Origin: a virus
IMG/VR virus record: IMGVR_UViG_3300040960_000478
Span: 1-28,366 of that record
Strand: one strand, 5' to 3'
Length of the DNA stretch: 28,366 nucleotides
Shown one piece after another: positions 8,277 through 14,468 of this stretch. A program made the translations under genes and the position numbers. Under the pieces are notes generated by a model that saw only the letters and a program-made list of their open reading frames with translations, had not been told where the DNA came from and searched no databases. Each line of letters starts with the position of its first letter. The stretch's first letter is position 1.

Positions 8277-8725
8277 TAGCTACTTTCCACCGGGTTATAG
8301 CGGACCTCAACCAAGCCCCGCACAGGAACGAAAATCTGCTGGGCATCCCCAACACCCGTGTCTGCTACACTCAAAGCGAAGAACCCATAGACCGGATCGT
8401 CAGGGGTTGGCTGAACAGCCCAAGTGTCACAAAGGTCATCAGGAATAACAACCTTGAACGTATTGTCAGACACAGTGTCGTCGATGATTGTCAGCGTTGT
8501 GACCGTTGGCGTGTTTGGGTCTTCTTCGGTTGGGGGTACTTCAAGATCACCCGCCTCGTTAGCAGCCTCCGCAACCTTAGCTGTGATTGTGTAACCTGTA
8601 AGATTGGACAGCCACTGTAGTGTAAATGTCAAGTGGATTTGCTCACCCTTGGCGACGGACACGATAACAGAGCCGTCATCGGTTATTACATCTGTAGTCT
8701 TTGCGCGGATTGGAGTGCGAGGCAT
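8276..8725 (-). CDS. Phage fibre/baseplate-associated protein, beta-rich
   Basis: A 149-residue protein with 'GEQIHLTFTLQWLSNLTGYTIT' near residue 27, a proline-rich acidic spacer (PPTEEDPNTP) and a C-terminus 'QQIFVPVRGLVEVRYNPVE'. The layout recalls BppU-like Ig modules that precede fibre genes in marine phages. Its ATG overlaps the terminase stop (TAATG at 8723-8727), so translation is probably coupled to the terminase. The start codon lies inside the right copy of the 48-bp repeat. First gene of the inserted cassette. Function not demonstrated by the sequence. Confidence 0.65.
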   Translation of the reverse strand: MPRTPIRAKTTDVITDDGSVIVSVAKGEQIHLTFTLQWLSNLTGYTITAKVAEAANEAGDLEVPPTEEDPNTPTVTTLTIIDDTVSDNTFKVVIPDDLCDTWAVQPTPDDPVYGFFALSVADTGVGDAQQIFVPVRGLVEVRYNPVESS

Positions 8726-8770
8726 TATCTTAGCCCTTTAGAATTGGAGTATACTAGTTTCAGTTGTGGT
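8723..8770 (-). repeat. 48-bp direct repeat, right copy (end of terminase gene)
   Basis: Identical to 7180-7227. This copy is in its natural place: it encodes the terminase C-terminus and the TAATG overlap with the following gene. The two copies start 1543 bases apart. Confidence 0.95.
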
Positions 8771-10116
8771 TTTGCGTAGCCCTTAAGCATGAGGTCCGTT
8801 AAAGCCCAAACCATAGCATCGTATCTGTCAGGAGACTTGTGTTTGCCTAGTGGCTCATATGTGGTCATCTGTGTCTCAAGCTCTGTCAGAGGAGCCTCAC
8901 AGTCTCTCACATGGAAGACCTTACCCTGCTCATAGAGGGCACTTACAGGTTCCGCTCTGGCGATCTTAGCGGTACTAGCATGTACACCCTTGAGGGGTAG
9001 GTTCTCATCAATAGTCTTGAAGAGGCTTGGTATGAGGTCTTTACCTTGGTTGCTCTCGTATACGATACGACTACACTCAAATTCGTGGTAAAGAGAAACT
9101 ACCTTATTGGCCCATGTTTCTGGTGAACCCTTGAAGGTGTAATCACCAAGGATATAAGCCTTACCCTGTTCACATATGCCAGCTACAACAATACCAGTGT
9201 TATCTGATTCTACGTTGGAGGATACGGCAGGGTCTACAGCTACAACCTTCCTAATAAGGGGTGGTAGTTCTGAGGAGGTAATCTGACAGTTGTCGATCAT
9301 GTCAGCAGTCCAGAGAGCGCCTTCATTCTCTGTTAGGACTTCAGCATAAAGTTCCTGCCTACCAAGGCGAGTGCCCTCATACTGGGTTTTAACCGCCTCA
9401 AGGTAAGTATCTGCAAGGTTGGCTGCATTATCAAAGGTGGACCCCCTAGCGATAATAGTCTTAGGGTCTGCCATAATCTTGCGTAGTAGCACAGTCGATT
9501 TAGGAGTTGTTGCGATAAAGACTTGTGGATGCTTACCAAGGCGAAGGCAGAATTGGGCCATATCCCAAGTTTCTTGGTCCTTGTTCCAAGCGCAAAGCTC
9601 ATCAGCAGATAAAAACTCGAATTGTGGCCCTCGTAGACGCTCTGGTTCCTCTGCGGAGAACGCTTCTACCTTAGCTACAACATCTGCGTCTTTTCCAGTC
9701 TCTACTCCATTTTTCCACCAGAAAAGGGTTCTTTTAGTTGGGGACCAAGTTGGCATCCCAATGTGTTTTCCCCTTTTTGTTTTGTCGTGGGGAGAGCAAC
9801 AAGCAAGAATACCTGACTCCCCCTTTACAAAAACTTTTTCGATGTCACTGTTTGTAGCGCAGACAATAGCACCACGCTTCTTACCAGATTTGACTTGTGC
9901 TCTTACCCACTCTGCATTTGCGCGGGTCTTTCCCCAACCACGTCCAGCTAGAGCTAGAAATGTGTTCCAATTACCTTCAGGTGGAATTTGCTCAGGTCGC
10001 GCCCAGAATGACCAATCTTTTTGTAACTCTTCTAGCTGTGTCTTAGTCAGACTAGAGAGTGCAGCTTTAACCTCTTCGTCAGGTAACTCTCTAAGTTTAG
10101 CCGCTGTCAGGGTCAT
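8725..10116 (-). CDS. terL: Terminase large subunit (Terminase_6 / GTA-like)
   Basis: A 463-residue DNA-packaging motor. The ATPase domain has Walker A 'AGRGWGKT' (57-64), Walker B 'FEFLSADE' with D172/E173, and the coupling motif 'IATTP' (201-205). The nuclease domain has the acidic 'VVAVDPAVS' (D295), 'YESNQGKD' in the middle and 'RYDAMVWALTDL' near the C-terminus, giving the expected acidic metal-binding set. The 'LAGRGxGKTR.AEWVR' context resembles rhodobacterial gene-transfer-agent and related terminases. The length is typical. Its start overlaps the small-subunit stop by 4 bases, and its last codons are duplicated at 7180-7227. Fully intact. Confidence 0.95.
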   Translation of the reverse strand: MTLTAAKLRELPDEEVKAALSSLTKTQLEELQKDWSFWARPEQIPPEGNWNTFLALAGRGWGKTRANAEWVRAQVKSGKKRGAIVCATNSDIEKVFVKGESGILACCSPHDKTKRGKHIGMPTWSPTKRTLFWWKNGVETGKDADVVAKVEAFSAEEPERLRGPQFEFLSADELCAWNKDQETWDMAQFCLRLGKHPQVFIATTPKSTVLLRKIMADPKTIIARGSTFDNAANLADTYLEAVKTQYEGTRLGRQELYAEVLTENEGALWTADMIDNCQITSSELPPLIRKVVAVDPAVSSNVESDNTGIVVAGICEQGKAYILGDYTFKGSPETWANKVVSLYHEFECSRIVYESNQGKDLIPSLFKTIDENLPLKGVHASTAKIARAEPVSALYEQGKVFHVRDCEAPLTELETQMTTYEPLGKHKSPDRYDAMVWALTDLMLKGYAKPQLKLVYSNSKGLR

Positions 10117-10517
10117 TCTTCCTCAGTGTCCTTACCTAATAGTTTCATCAAGGAATTAACAGCACTCTCAGCTTCTTCCTCTTCAGTACCCACTTCTTGA
10201 GTTTGCTCTGTAGATTTGGGACTCCAGCCACCATGACTACGAAGATAGAGTTCTTGGGATTTCCATGTAACCGGATTGTCTACATCACCATTAAGAGCCT
10301 GATCTACAACTCGACTACCAATCTTTTCAGTAATGTCTGCACGAGTGGAGTAGATGTCTTTACCGTATTTTTTGTAAAAAGTCGTCATTGACGCCGGACT
10401 CCAAGCCATATGCTGTATAGATTGGAACACGTCTTTAATAGGCACACCAGCAGCAATCTGTTGACGCACTTTCTTCCCGATTTCAGGGTTGTATTCTAAA
10501 CCGTGCTTAGGTGGCAT
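10113..10517 (-). CDS. terS: Probable terminase small subunit
   Basis: A 134-residue protein that would recognise phage DNA and load it on the large subunit. The N-terminal half has two short helices compatible with a helix-turn-helix ('EIGKKVRQQIAAGVPIKDVFQSI' then 'SPASMTTFYKKYGKDI'). The middle is helical and the C-terminus is acidic (EEEEAES... DTEEE), as in many small terminases that contact the large subunit. It directly precedes and overlaps the large terminase (ATGA-type, 4 bases) and overlaps the HNH gene's end by 22 bases. The call depends mostly on position and domain layout. Confidence 0.75.
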   Translation of the reverse strand: MPPKHGLEYNPEIGKKVRQQIAAGVPIKDVFQSIQHMAWSPASMTTFYKKYGKDIYSTRADITEKIGSRVVDQALNGDVDNPVTWKSQELYLRSHGGWSPKSTEQTQEVGTEEEEAESAVNSLMKLLGKDTEEE

Positions 10518-10954
10518 GTTTTGTTACTCTTCGATTGATTGACCTCTGCTGGGAGGACTTGTAAGTTCCAAGGTACGTGCAGCCCACACACGTCTTTGCC
10601 CTGAAGCGGTACGATGTGATCTACGTGGTATTGGTCACCAGTAACTACCTCACAATCCCTAGCATGAGCGTAGATGTCTTTAATCTGGTCTAGGTGCTCT
10701 TGGGTAAGCCATTCAGGGGTAGCTTGCAGTTTCTTGGCTCTGCGCTTGGCTACCCTAGCTACATTATCAGACTTCTTGTTCCTGTACCTGTTCTTCTCAT
10801 AGTCCAAGTAATACTGTCTGTTCCTAGAGTAGTAGTCCTTGTTGGTCTTAACCCTACAAGATTTGCACCTTGGCTGTAAACCATCTTTCCTAGATTTACA
10901 TTTACCAAACTCAGAAACTGACTTCTTACTTTTGCAGTAACTACAATACTTCAT
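10496..10954 (-). CDS. HNH endonuclease with N-terminal zinc ribbon
   Basis: A 152-residue nuclease. C4, C7, C30 and C33 form a CxxC...CxxC zinc ribbon; a basic helical linker follows; the C-terminal HNH core is 'YHVDHIVPLQGKDVCGLHVPWNLQVLP' ending 'NQSKSNK', with the DH pair, the N of WNL and the terminal N-x-x-K typical of HNH enzymes. HNH genes next to terminase often help cut DNA during packaging; it could also be a free-standing homing enzyme. I start it at 10954 because AGAGAAGAGAG lies just before that ATG; a longer frame to 11032 would read through a structured hairpin. First gene of the leftward operon. Confidence 0.88.
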   Translation of the reverse strand: MKYCSYCKSKKSVSEFGKCKSRKDGLQPRCKSCRVKTNKDYYSRNRQYYLDYEKNRYRNKKSDNVARVAKRRAKKLQATPEWLTQEHLDQIKDIYAHARDCEVVTGDQYHVDHIVPLQGKDVCGLHVPWNLQVLPAEVNQSKSNKTCHLSTV

Positions 10955-10995
10955 ATCTCTCTTCTCTCTGTTTCTCTCTGTGTGTTTGTTAGAAT

Positions 10996-11027
10996 GGGCC
11001 GACCGAGTTTCGAACCTCAGCCAGCCC
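10996..11027 (-). other. 12-bp hairpin resembling a tRNA acceptor/T-arm minihelix
   Basis: On the minus strand GGGCTGGCTGAG pairs fully with CTCGGTCGGCCC (12 pairs, three of them G-U) around the loop GTTCGAAA. On the plus strand the three G-U pairs would be A-C mismatches, so the structure belongs to leftward RNA. The stem length (7+5), the T-loop-like TTCGAAA and an A right after the 3' side resemble a tRNA minihelix, except that the loop has one extra G. It lies in the leader of the HNH/terminase transcript. No T tract follows, so it is not a usual terminator. Confidence 0.7.
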
Positions 11028-11159
11028 CACAAGATGCCCAGAGAGAGTAAGCATCCTGATGATAGTTACCCCATAGCTTCAAACTACAGGGTCTGTGCTT
11101 CTTCAGCGACAGAACTCTAATAAACAATAACTACACCAATAATTGACAATGATCAGATC

Positions 11160-11264
11160 AGACTCTTACGATTGAATCTTAAGTTTTACTCTTAAGTATG
11201 ATTAATTCTTAATGAGTATTATTAACTGGTAGGTTGAAGTCTTAAGATTCAATCGTAAGAGTCT
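11160..11264. repeat. 24-bp perfect inverted repeat around an AT-rich spacer
   Basis: The left arm 11160-11183 (AGACTCTTACGATT...CTTAAG) is the exact reverse complement of 11241-11264, with a 57-base AT-rich spacer containing further CTTAAG and TTAAT motifs. A diverged copy of the same 24-mer (20 of 24 identical) is at 16398-16421. It could be a binding site for a dimeric phage protein, an origin element or a transcript stem. Confidence 0.9.
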
Positions 11265-11276
11265 TAAGGGGTTCTA

Positions 11277-11300
11277 TATATATATAAGTTCATTTTTTCA
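11277..11300 (-). promoter_or_regulatory. Leftward phage promoter motif (AAAATGAACTTATATA)
   Basis: The minus strand reads AAAAAATGAACTTATATATA here. The 16-base core (plus-strand 11281-11296) is identical to cores at 16362-16378 and 21191-21207, both upstream of operons. No sigma-70 -35 box is visible at the right distance, suggesting a phage-specific factor. It points to the HNH/terminase/structural operon. Confidence 0.7.
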
Positions 11301-11604
11301 AGTTTTACTCATGAAATTCTGAACTTTTTTACATGTAGTTGAAATATAACGATTCTTTTTTCTTGTAGTTTTGCTTGTGATAGTGTAGCGATCAACCTAT
11401 AGCTGTAGTTAGAATCATTAGCACACTCTTGAGTTAGGTCTTATGGGTTCTTATGAGTTGTGCCAAAGTGTCGCACCTTACCCATTTGAGATTTTTTCTT
11501 TTGGATTCTGAGGCGTCTACCCTGTGACCCAAAAGCCACACCCCAGAATCTATAGGGTCCCACAGTGCAATTAACCCTTGACAAGCCCTCCTGACCACTA
11601 GGTA

Positions 11605-11690
11605 GTTCAACATTAAACGATTCGCATGAGTGTGATCACAAAAGTAGTTTAACATTAAACTAAATCTTAAGAAATGGTTTAACATTAAAC
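11605..11690. promoter_or_regulatory. Three operator-like palindromes GTTTAACATTAAAC
   Basis: Near-identical 14-mers at 11605-11618 (one mismatch: GTTCAACATTAAAC), 11647-11660 and 11677-11690. Each is a GTTTAA/TTAAAC palindrome. Start-to-start spacing is 42 and 30 bases, near 4 and 3 helical turns, so a repressor could bind them on one face. A TTGACA box at 11578-11583 lies just before the first site. Confidence 0.7.
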
Positions 11691-11850
11691 TAATATCGCA
11701 AGGTGTTGTAATCATGCGACATTCATGCGATTAATTCATGGGATTGAAAGAAAAAACTTGACAGAGGCGATTCGGTTCGCAGCACCCCTAGTTGAGAATC
11801 ACTCGCAAGTAGCAACAGCAAAACGCCATGCTAGTTGAGAACGATTCGCA
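11622..11850. repeat. Cluster of TCGCA/TGCGA motifs, iteron-like
   Basis: TCGCA occurs at 11622, 11696, 11777, 11803 and 11846, and its complement TGCGA at 11715 and 11726; one more TCGCA is at 11471. Several are in larger repeats: CATGCGA twice (11713, 11724), CGATTCGCA twice (11618, 11842). Seven copies in 229 bases is far above chance. Could be initiator or regulator sites. Confidence 0.6.
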
Positions 11851-11854
11851 AGTA
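11788..11854. repeat. 24-base direct repeat pair with a variable 4-base centre
   Basis: CTAGTTGAGAA-4N-TCGCAAGTA occurs at 11788-11811 (centre TCAC) and 11831-11854 (centre CGAT), 43 bases apart, close to four helical turns. Confidence 0.85.
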
Positions 11855-11961
11855 AGTATTTGATAGGTAAACAAAAGAGACCACCGCCATAGAGCCACGT
11901 AGAGCGCCATAGAGGGGCCATGTATCGCGTCAGGTAGGGCAACCCCGTAGAACGCAAGAAA

Positions 11962-11987
11962 GCCGCCCCAGCGTTAACCAGAGCGGC
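11962..11987 (-). terminator. Weak terminator-like hairpin after the small leftward gene
   Basis: On the minus strand GCCGC pairs with GCGGC across a 16-base loop and is followed by TTTCTT. It lies 26 bases past the stop of the leftward gene at 12013. Only five pairs, so weak. Confidence 0.3.
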
Positions 11988-12012
11988 CCTATAGGTGTAG
12001 AGGACTCTAGCC

Positions 12013-12195
12013 CTAACTTAGATACTGTGCTGCTACATTAAAGACGACTACATCATAACCCTTAACTCTTGCGGTGTCCTTGGCTCTCGTAGCTTGCTGA
12101 AGACTCATAAGAGGGATACCTTCAATTGGCTCAAAAGGTTCTCCATAGTCACCTGCACTACGCTTTGCCAGTGTGTATGTGTTGTTTTCTGTCAT
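12013..12195 (-). CDS. Small leftward hypothetical protein, 60 residues
   Basis: It is the only gene in the control region, facing away from the lytic arm. The start at 12195 has AGAAAGG 6-8 bases upstream, and a good sigma-70-like promoter lies at 12228-12255. The product (MTENNTYTLAKRSAGDYGEPF ... 'SLQQATRAKDTARVKGYDVVVFNV') has a basic helix followed by a hydrophobic strand; no helix-turn-helix can be assigned. Its own promoter and its place at the arm junction suggest an early or regulatory product, but the family is not recognised. Confidence 0.6.
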   Translation of the reverse strand: MTENNTYTLAKRSAGDYGEPFEPIEGIPLMSLQQATRAKDTARVKGYDVVVFNVAAQYLS

Positions 12196-12227
12196 CTAAA
12201 GCCTTTCTATGTCTAATGACAACCGCT

Positions 12228-12255
12228 ATCTTACTTTTGTTAGGTCTCGTGTCAA
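12228..12255 (-). promoter_or_regulatory. Sigma-70-like promoter for the small leftward gene
   Basis: On the minus strand a perfect TTGACA (12250-12255) and TAAGAT (12228-12233, 4 of 6 matches to TATAAT) are separated by 16 bases. The predicted start is about 25 bases before the ATG at 12195. A host polymerase could use this right after infection. Confidence 0.5.
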
Positions 12256-12353
12256 TGGACTCAATAACATTATTACAGTAATTGTAACATTTTGTGATTA
12301 TACAATTGAAAGCAGGTCAGTATGTATAGAGAACAAAGATACAGGAGATAAAG

Positions 12354-12746
12354 ATGACAGAACTAATGTGCTTGGCTGTAGCTATCTTCTTCGAGGCACG
12401 AGGAGAGCCACACACAGGGCAGGAGCTTGTAGCTGAGGTAGTGATGAACAGGATGGAGCATGAGAGGTTCCCTGATACTATCTGTGAGGTAGTCTATGAT
12501 GATAAGCAGTTTAGCTTCACTCATGATGGCCTGTCTGATGACCTTAAGGATTACCCACTACCAGAGGATCGTAGAATGGCTGGTAAAGTATTGATTCTAG
12601 CCCAGAATTACCTTGATGGTTATAGGCTGGGGAGCACCTCTACCCACTATCATGCAGACTATGTAGAGCCTTTTTGGGTAGATCATTTTGAGGTGGATGG
12701 TGTTTTTGGTAGTCATATTTTTTATACGTGTGGGGGTTTTTGCTAG
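12354..12746 (+). CDS. Cell-wall hydrolase, SleB/CwlJ (Hydrolase_2) type; probable endolysin
   Basis: A 130-residue enzyme expected to cleave peptidoglycan. 'IFFEARGEPHTGQELVAEVVMNR' (from about residue 11, with catalytic Glu in FEARGE), 'FPDTICEVVYDDKQFSF' and 'STHYHADYVEPFW...GSHIFY' are the family signatures in order. No signal peptide or membrane segment is present, so it would need a holin to reach the wall. The ATG is preceded by AGGAGATAAAG. It is the first gene of the rightward arm, well apart from the virion genes, which is unusual for a lysis gene. The sequence after the stop is T- and G-rich but has no clear terminator. Confidence 0.88.
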   Translation: MTELMCLAVAIFFEARGEPHTGQELVAEVVMNRMEHERFPDTICEVVYDDKQFSFTHDGLSDDLKDYPLPEDRRMAGKVLILAQNYLDGYRLGSTSTHYHADYVEPFWVDHFEVDGVFGSHIFYTCGGFC

Positions 12747-12801
12747 TTGACCTTTTCTACGAATCGTTTATATAGATACTCAGACAACGAAAGGAAATGA
12801 C

Positions 12802-13041
12802 ATGCGGTATAGAGCTTATGGATGGGTACACACTGAAGATGTATCCGCTAAGTTTAGTGCAGTGTTGGTAGAGAGTGACTATGGTGTTCCTCGTAGTCCT
12901 ACCTTCTGGGATCCTGAAGACATTACGTTAGAATATGTAGAAGTTTTTGGTTGTGAGTTGCCACTAGATCGCTTGACAGATAAGCTAGAGAGTGCTATAT
13001 ACGATCTTGTAGACGAAATCGAAGATTGGGATGGAGAATAA
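12802..13041 (+). CDS. Conserved-looking small phage protein, unknown
   Basis: 79 residues, acidic. 'FWDPEDITLEYVEVFGCELP' near residue 34 is a strand-rich core, followed by two helices ending DEIEDWDGE. RBS AAAGGAAATGAC. A TTTATATAGATACTC element at about 12767-12781 upstream looks like a degenerate copy of the phage promoter motif. No family recognised; probably an early protein. Confidence 0.65.
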   Translation: MRYRAYGWVHTEDVSAKFSAVLVESDYGVPRSPTFWDPEDITLEYVEVFGCELPLDRLTDKLESAIYDLVDEIEDWDGE

Positions 13042-13044
13042 CAG

Positions 13045-13230
13045 ATGCTTTACGTAGTAGTACAGAAGAATGATGGTCTATCGTTTGACACGATGGTAGG
13101 TGTTTTTACTGTGGAGTTTGATGCTGAAGACTTCTTGAAAATATTGCCTAGCAATGGTAAGTATGAAACTAGGAAAGTGAAGGGTCACTGGGGTGATCTT
13201 ATGGACATCAGAAAGGCAGCAGGATGTTAG
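13045..13230 (+). CDS. Small hypothetical protein, 61 residues
   Basis: Begins MLYVVVQKNDGLSFDTMVGVF, with a beta-alpha pattern ('FTVEFDAEDFLKILPSNGKYETRKVKGHW'). It lies 3 bases after the previous stop and overlaps the next start by 7 bases, so it belongs to the same coupled operon. No family recognised. Confidence 0.6.
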   Translation: MLYVVVQKNDGLSFDTMVGVFTVEFDAEDFLKILPSNGKYETRKVKGHWGDLMDIRKAAGC

Positions 13231-13616
13231 TAGAAAAGCTACGTAACTGGGAGAAGGTATACCCAGAGGATGAAGATAAACCAGATGGTAGTCTGTACTA
13301 TGAGGCTGCTGATCGTATCGAGGAACTAGAGGAGAAACTTATGAACAATAAAGAAGCAGAGATACTGAATGACCTCATCATGGGTGAGGGGTTTGATGAA
13401 CTGGTAGCCTACCGACTGGAGAAATCCCTACGGTGGACTATGGAAGACCTAACTAATGCAGACTTCGATGGGCATGACTTAAATGAACTTGTAGATTGGC
13501 TACAGTATTGTCGTGCTATTGTGACTGTGTTAGAGTGGTTTACAACCAATGATTATTCTGATACTACTAAAGAACTGAACCGAATCGAAGACAACCTCAA
13601 GGGAGTATACCTATGA
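13224..13616 (+). CDS. Acidic helical hypothetical protein, 130 residues
   Basis: Starts MLVEKLRNWEKVYPEDEDKPDGSLYYEAADRIEELEEKL. This 'EAADRIEELE' coiled-coil opening is shared with many small phage and host proteins of the 'LVKRLR...AADRIEELE' kind (compare the gene at 14461). The remaining 90 residues ('FDELVAYRLEKSLRWTMEDL', 'LNELVDWLQYCRAIVTVLEWF') are different and helical, so this may be a fusion. Overlaps both neighbours (7 and 4 bases). Function unknown. Confidence 0.65.
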   Translation: MLVEKLRNWEKVYPEDEDKPDGSLYYEAADRIEELEEKLMNNKEAEILNDLIMGEGFDELVAYRLEKSLRWTMEDLTNADFDGHDLNELVDWLQYCRAIVTVLEWFTTNDYSDTTKELNRIEDNLKGVYL

Positions 13617-13849
13617 ACACGCTTGATAAAGAAACCGTAAAGTTTAAGCTCAACCAGATCGGCTATGGTAAGGAGTTTGTAGTCATTTTTTACAAGGTAA
13701 ACGGAGAACAACGTAAGATGCGCTGCATGATGGAGCCTCCTACTGGTGAGCCTAAGAACCCTAACGTAGTACCTGTAATGGACTTGGATAAGGGTGCTTG
13801 GCGTAGCTTTAAGGTGGATAGTGTATCTTTTTTGGGAGAAGCACAATGA
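13613..13849 (+). CDS. Small beta-barrel-like phage protein (DUF2693-like)
   Basis: 78 residues. 'FVVIFYKVNGEQRKMRCMMEPPT' then 'VVPVMDLDKGAWRSFKVDSVSFLG' matches the pattern 'F.K.NG..R.M.C...V.D...WR.F..D.V' seen in small SH3-like phage proteins near DUF2693. The role of that family is unclear. ATGA overlaps on both sides. Family resemblance is from memory and moderate. Confidence 0.65.
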   Translation: MNTLDKETVKFKLNQIGYGKEFVVIFYKVNGEQRKMRCMMEPPTGEPKNPNVVPVMDLDKGAWRSFKVDSVSFLGEAQ

Positions 13850-14094
13850 ACTATAGCTTTGACTTTGAGTGGCTTGATGATGTCTACTATGTAGATGCTG
13901 AGGTCATAAAGCATGGTGAGGCTGATACTGAAACAGATGGTAGTTTCACACCTATGGAACAGCCCATCTTTGGTATCACTATCACTGACTGCTGTGGGGA
14001 AGAACTGGAGTATGCTGATGATGTTCTGGTTGACATTGCCACACAGATACTTAATAACCTGTATTGGTTTGAGATACAGATGGGGGAAACATGA
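13846..14094 (+). CDS. Acidic hypothetical protein, 82 residues
   Basis: Starts MNYSFDFEWLDDVYYVDAEV; 'FGITITDCCGEELEYADDVLVDIATQIL' near residue 44 has a CC pair. It is strand-rich, then one helix. ATGA overlaps on both sides indicate coupled translation. Not recognised. Confidence 0.6.
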   Translation: MNYSFDFEWLDDVYYVDAEVIKHGEADTETDGSFTPMEQPIFGITITDCCGEELEYADDVLVDIATQILNNLYWFEIQMGET

Positions 14095-14468
14095 CAAAAG
14101 CACCAGAACGGATTTGGATGGACCCTGACATCAAGTTCCCAGAGTGCGAAAAGCAGTATGAGTGCGACGTCAGGGCCGATATGCTGAAAGGACAGACGAT
14201 GAGTGACAATACCGATGATATGAATGACTTTGTTTTGTTAGCTATGGCCCGAGATGAGGCGGTCTCTAGGGTAAAGGAACTGGAAGCCAAGCTGGCGAAG
14301 GCGGTGGATGCTTTGGAATTTTATGCCGAGGTAGACAACTATGAAGATCAACTCCGGCCAGAGGACTGCGGCTGTTGCTACTACATGCACGACGCAGAGA
14401 TCAAAGAGGACGAAGGCGCAAGAGCCCGCACCACCCTCACAGAACTGACAGGAGGCAAGGATGAGTGA
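14091..14468 (+). CDS. 'APERIW' small protein with coiled coil, likely acquired
   Basis: 125 residues. The N-terminus 'APERIWMDPD' with 'CDVRADM' about 20 residues later is a recurrent short domain in rhodobacterial phages and prophages (APERIW...Y.RADL). A helical segment ('RVKELEAKLAKAVDALEFYAEV') and 'CGCCYYMHDAEIKEDEGARARTTLTEL' follow. The second half of the gene and the next gene are clearly more GC-rich than the flanking operon, pointing to recent transfer from a higher-GC source. Function unknown. Confidence 0.65.
   Translation: MTKAPERIWMDPDIKFPECEKQYECDVRADMLKGQTMSDNTDDMNDFVLLAMARDEAVSRVKELEAKLAKAVDALEFYAEVDNYEDQLRPEDCGCCYYMHDAEIKEDEGARARTTLTELTGGKDE

Larger units (their letters stand above)
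10955..12012. other. Long non-coding control region between the two transcription arms
   Basis: About 1,060 bases with no gene I can support. From left to right it contains a structured hairpin (10996-11027), a 24-bp inverted repeat (11160-11264), a leftward phage-type promoter (11277-11300), three palindromic operator-like sites (11605-11690), a cluster of TCGCA/TGCGA motifs (11622-11850), a 24-base direct repeat (11788-11854), two GCCATAGAG repeats near 11887-11915 and a weak terminator-like hairpin (11962-11987). The AT-rich left half and repeat density make this the best candidate for a replication origin and main transcription switch. Confidence 0.8.

Noticed and set aside
9419-10159. 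A 246-codon rightward frame opposite the terminase
   Set aside because: It lies antisense to the strongly supported large terminase and shows no motif; it is a shadow of that gene.
10955-11032. Longer N-terminus for the HNH endonuclease
   Set aside because: It would translate the structured hairpin and has no Shine-Dalgarno, whereas the ATG at 10954 has one and starts just before the zinc ribbon.
10996-11085. A complete tRNA gene on the minus strand
   Set aside because: T-loop-like TTCGAAA is present, but no D arm, anticodon arm or matching 5' acceptor strand is found at tRNA distance, and a standard T-stem does not pair. Only the minihelix-like hairpin is supported.
11434-11715. A 93-codon leftward frame with three LMLN(H/Y) repeats
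   Set aside because: The repeated residues are just the three operator palindromes read as protein; there is no convincing ribosome-binding site and the base composition looks non-coding.
11881-11920. GCCATAGAG repeats as an attachment site
   Set aside because: Two short copies only, with no integrase gene and no tRNA overlap in the window.
12209-12436. A 75-codon rightward frame before the cell-wall hydrolase
   Set aside because: Its second half is the hydrolase gene in a wrong frame, and it lacks a good ribosome-binding site.
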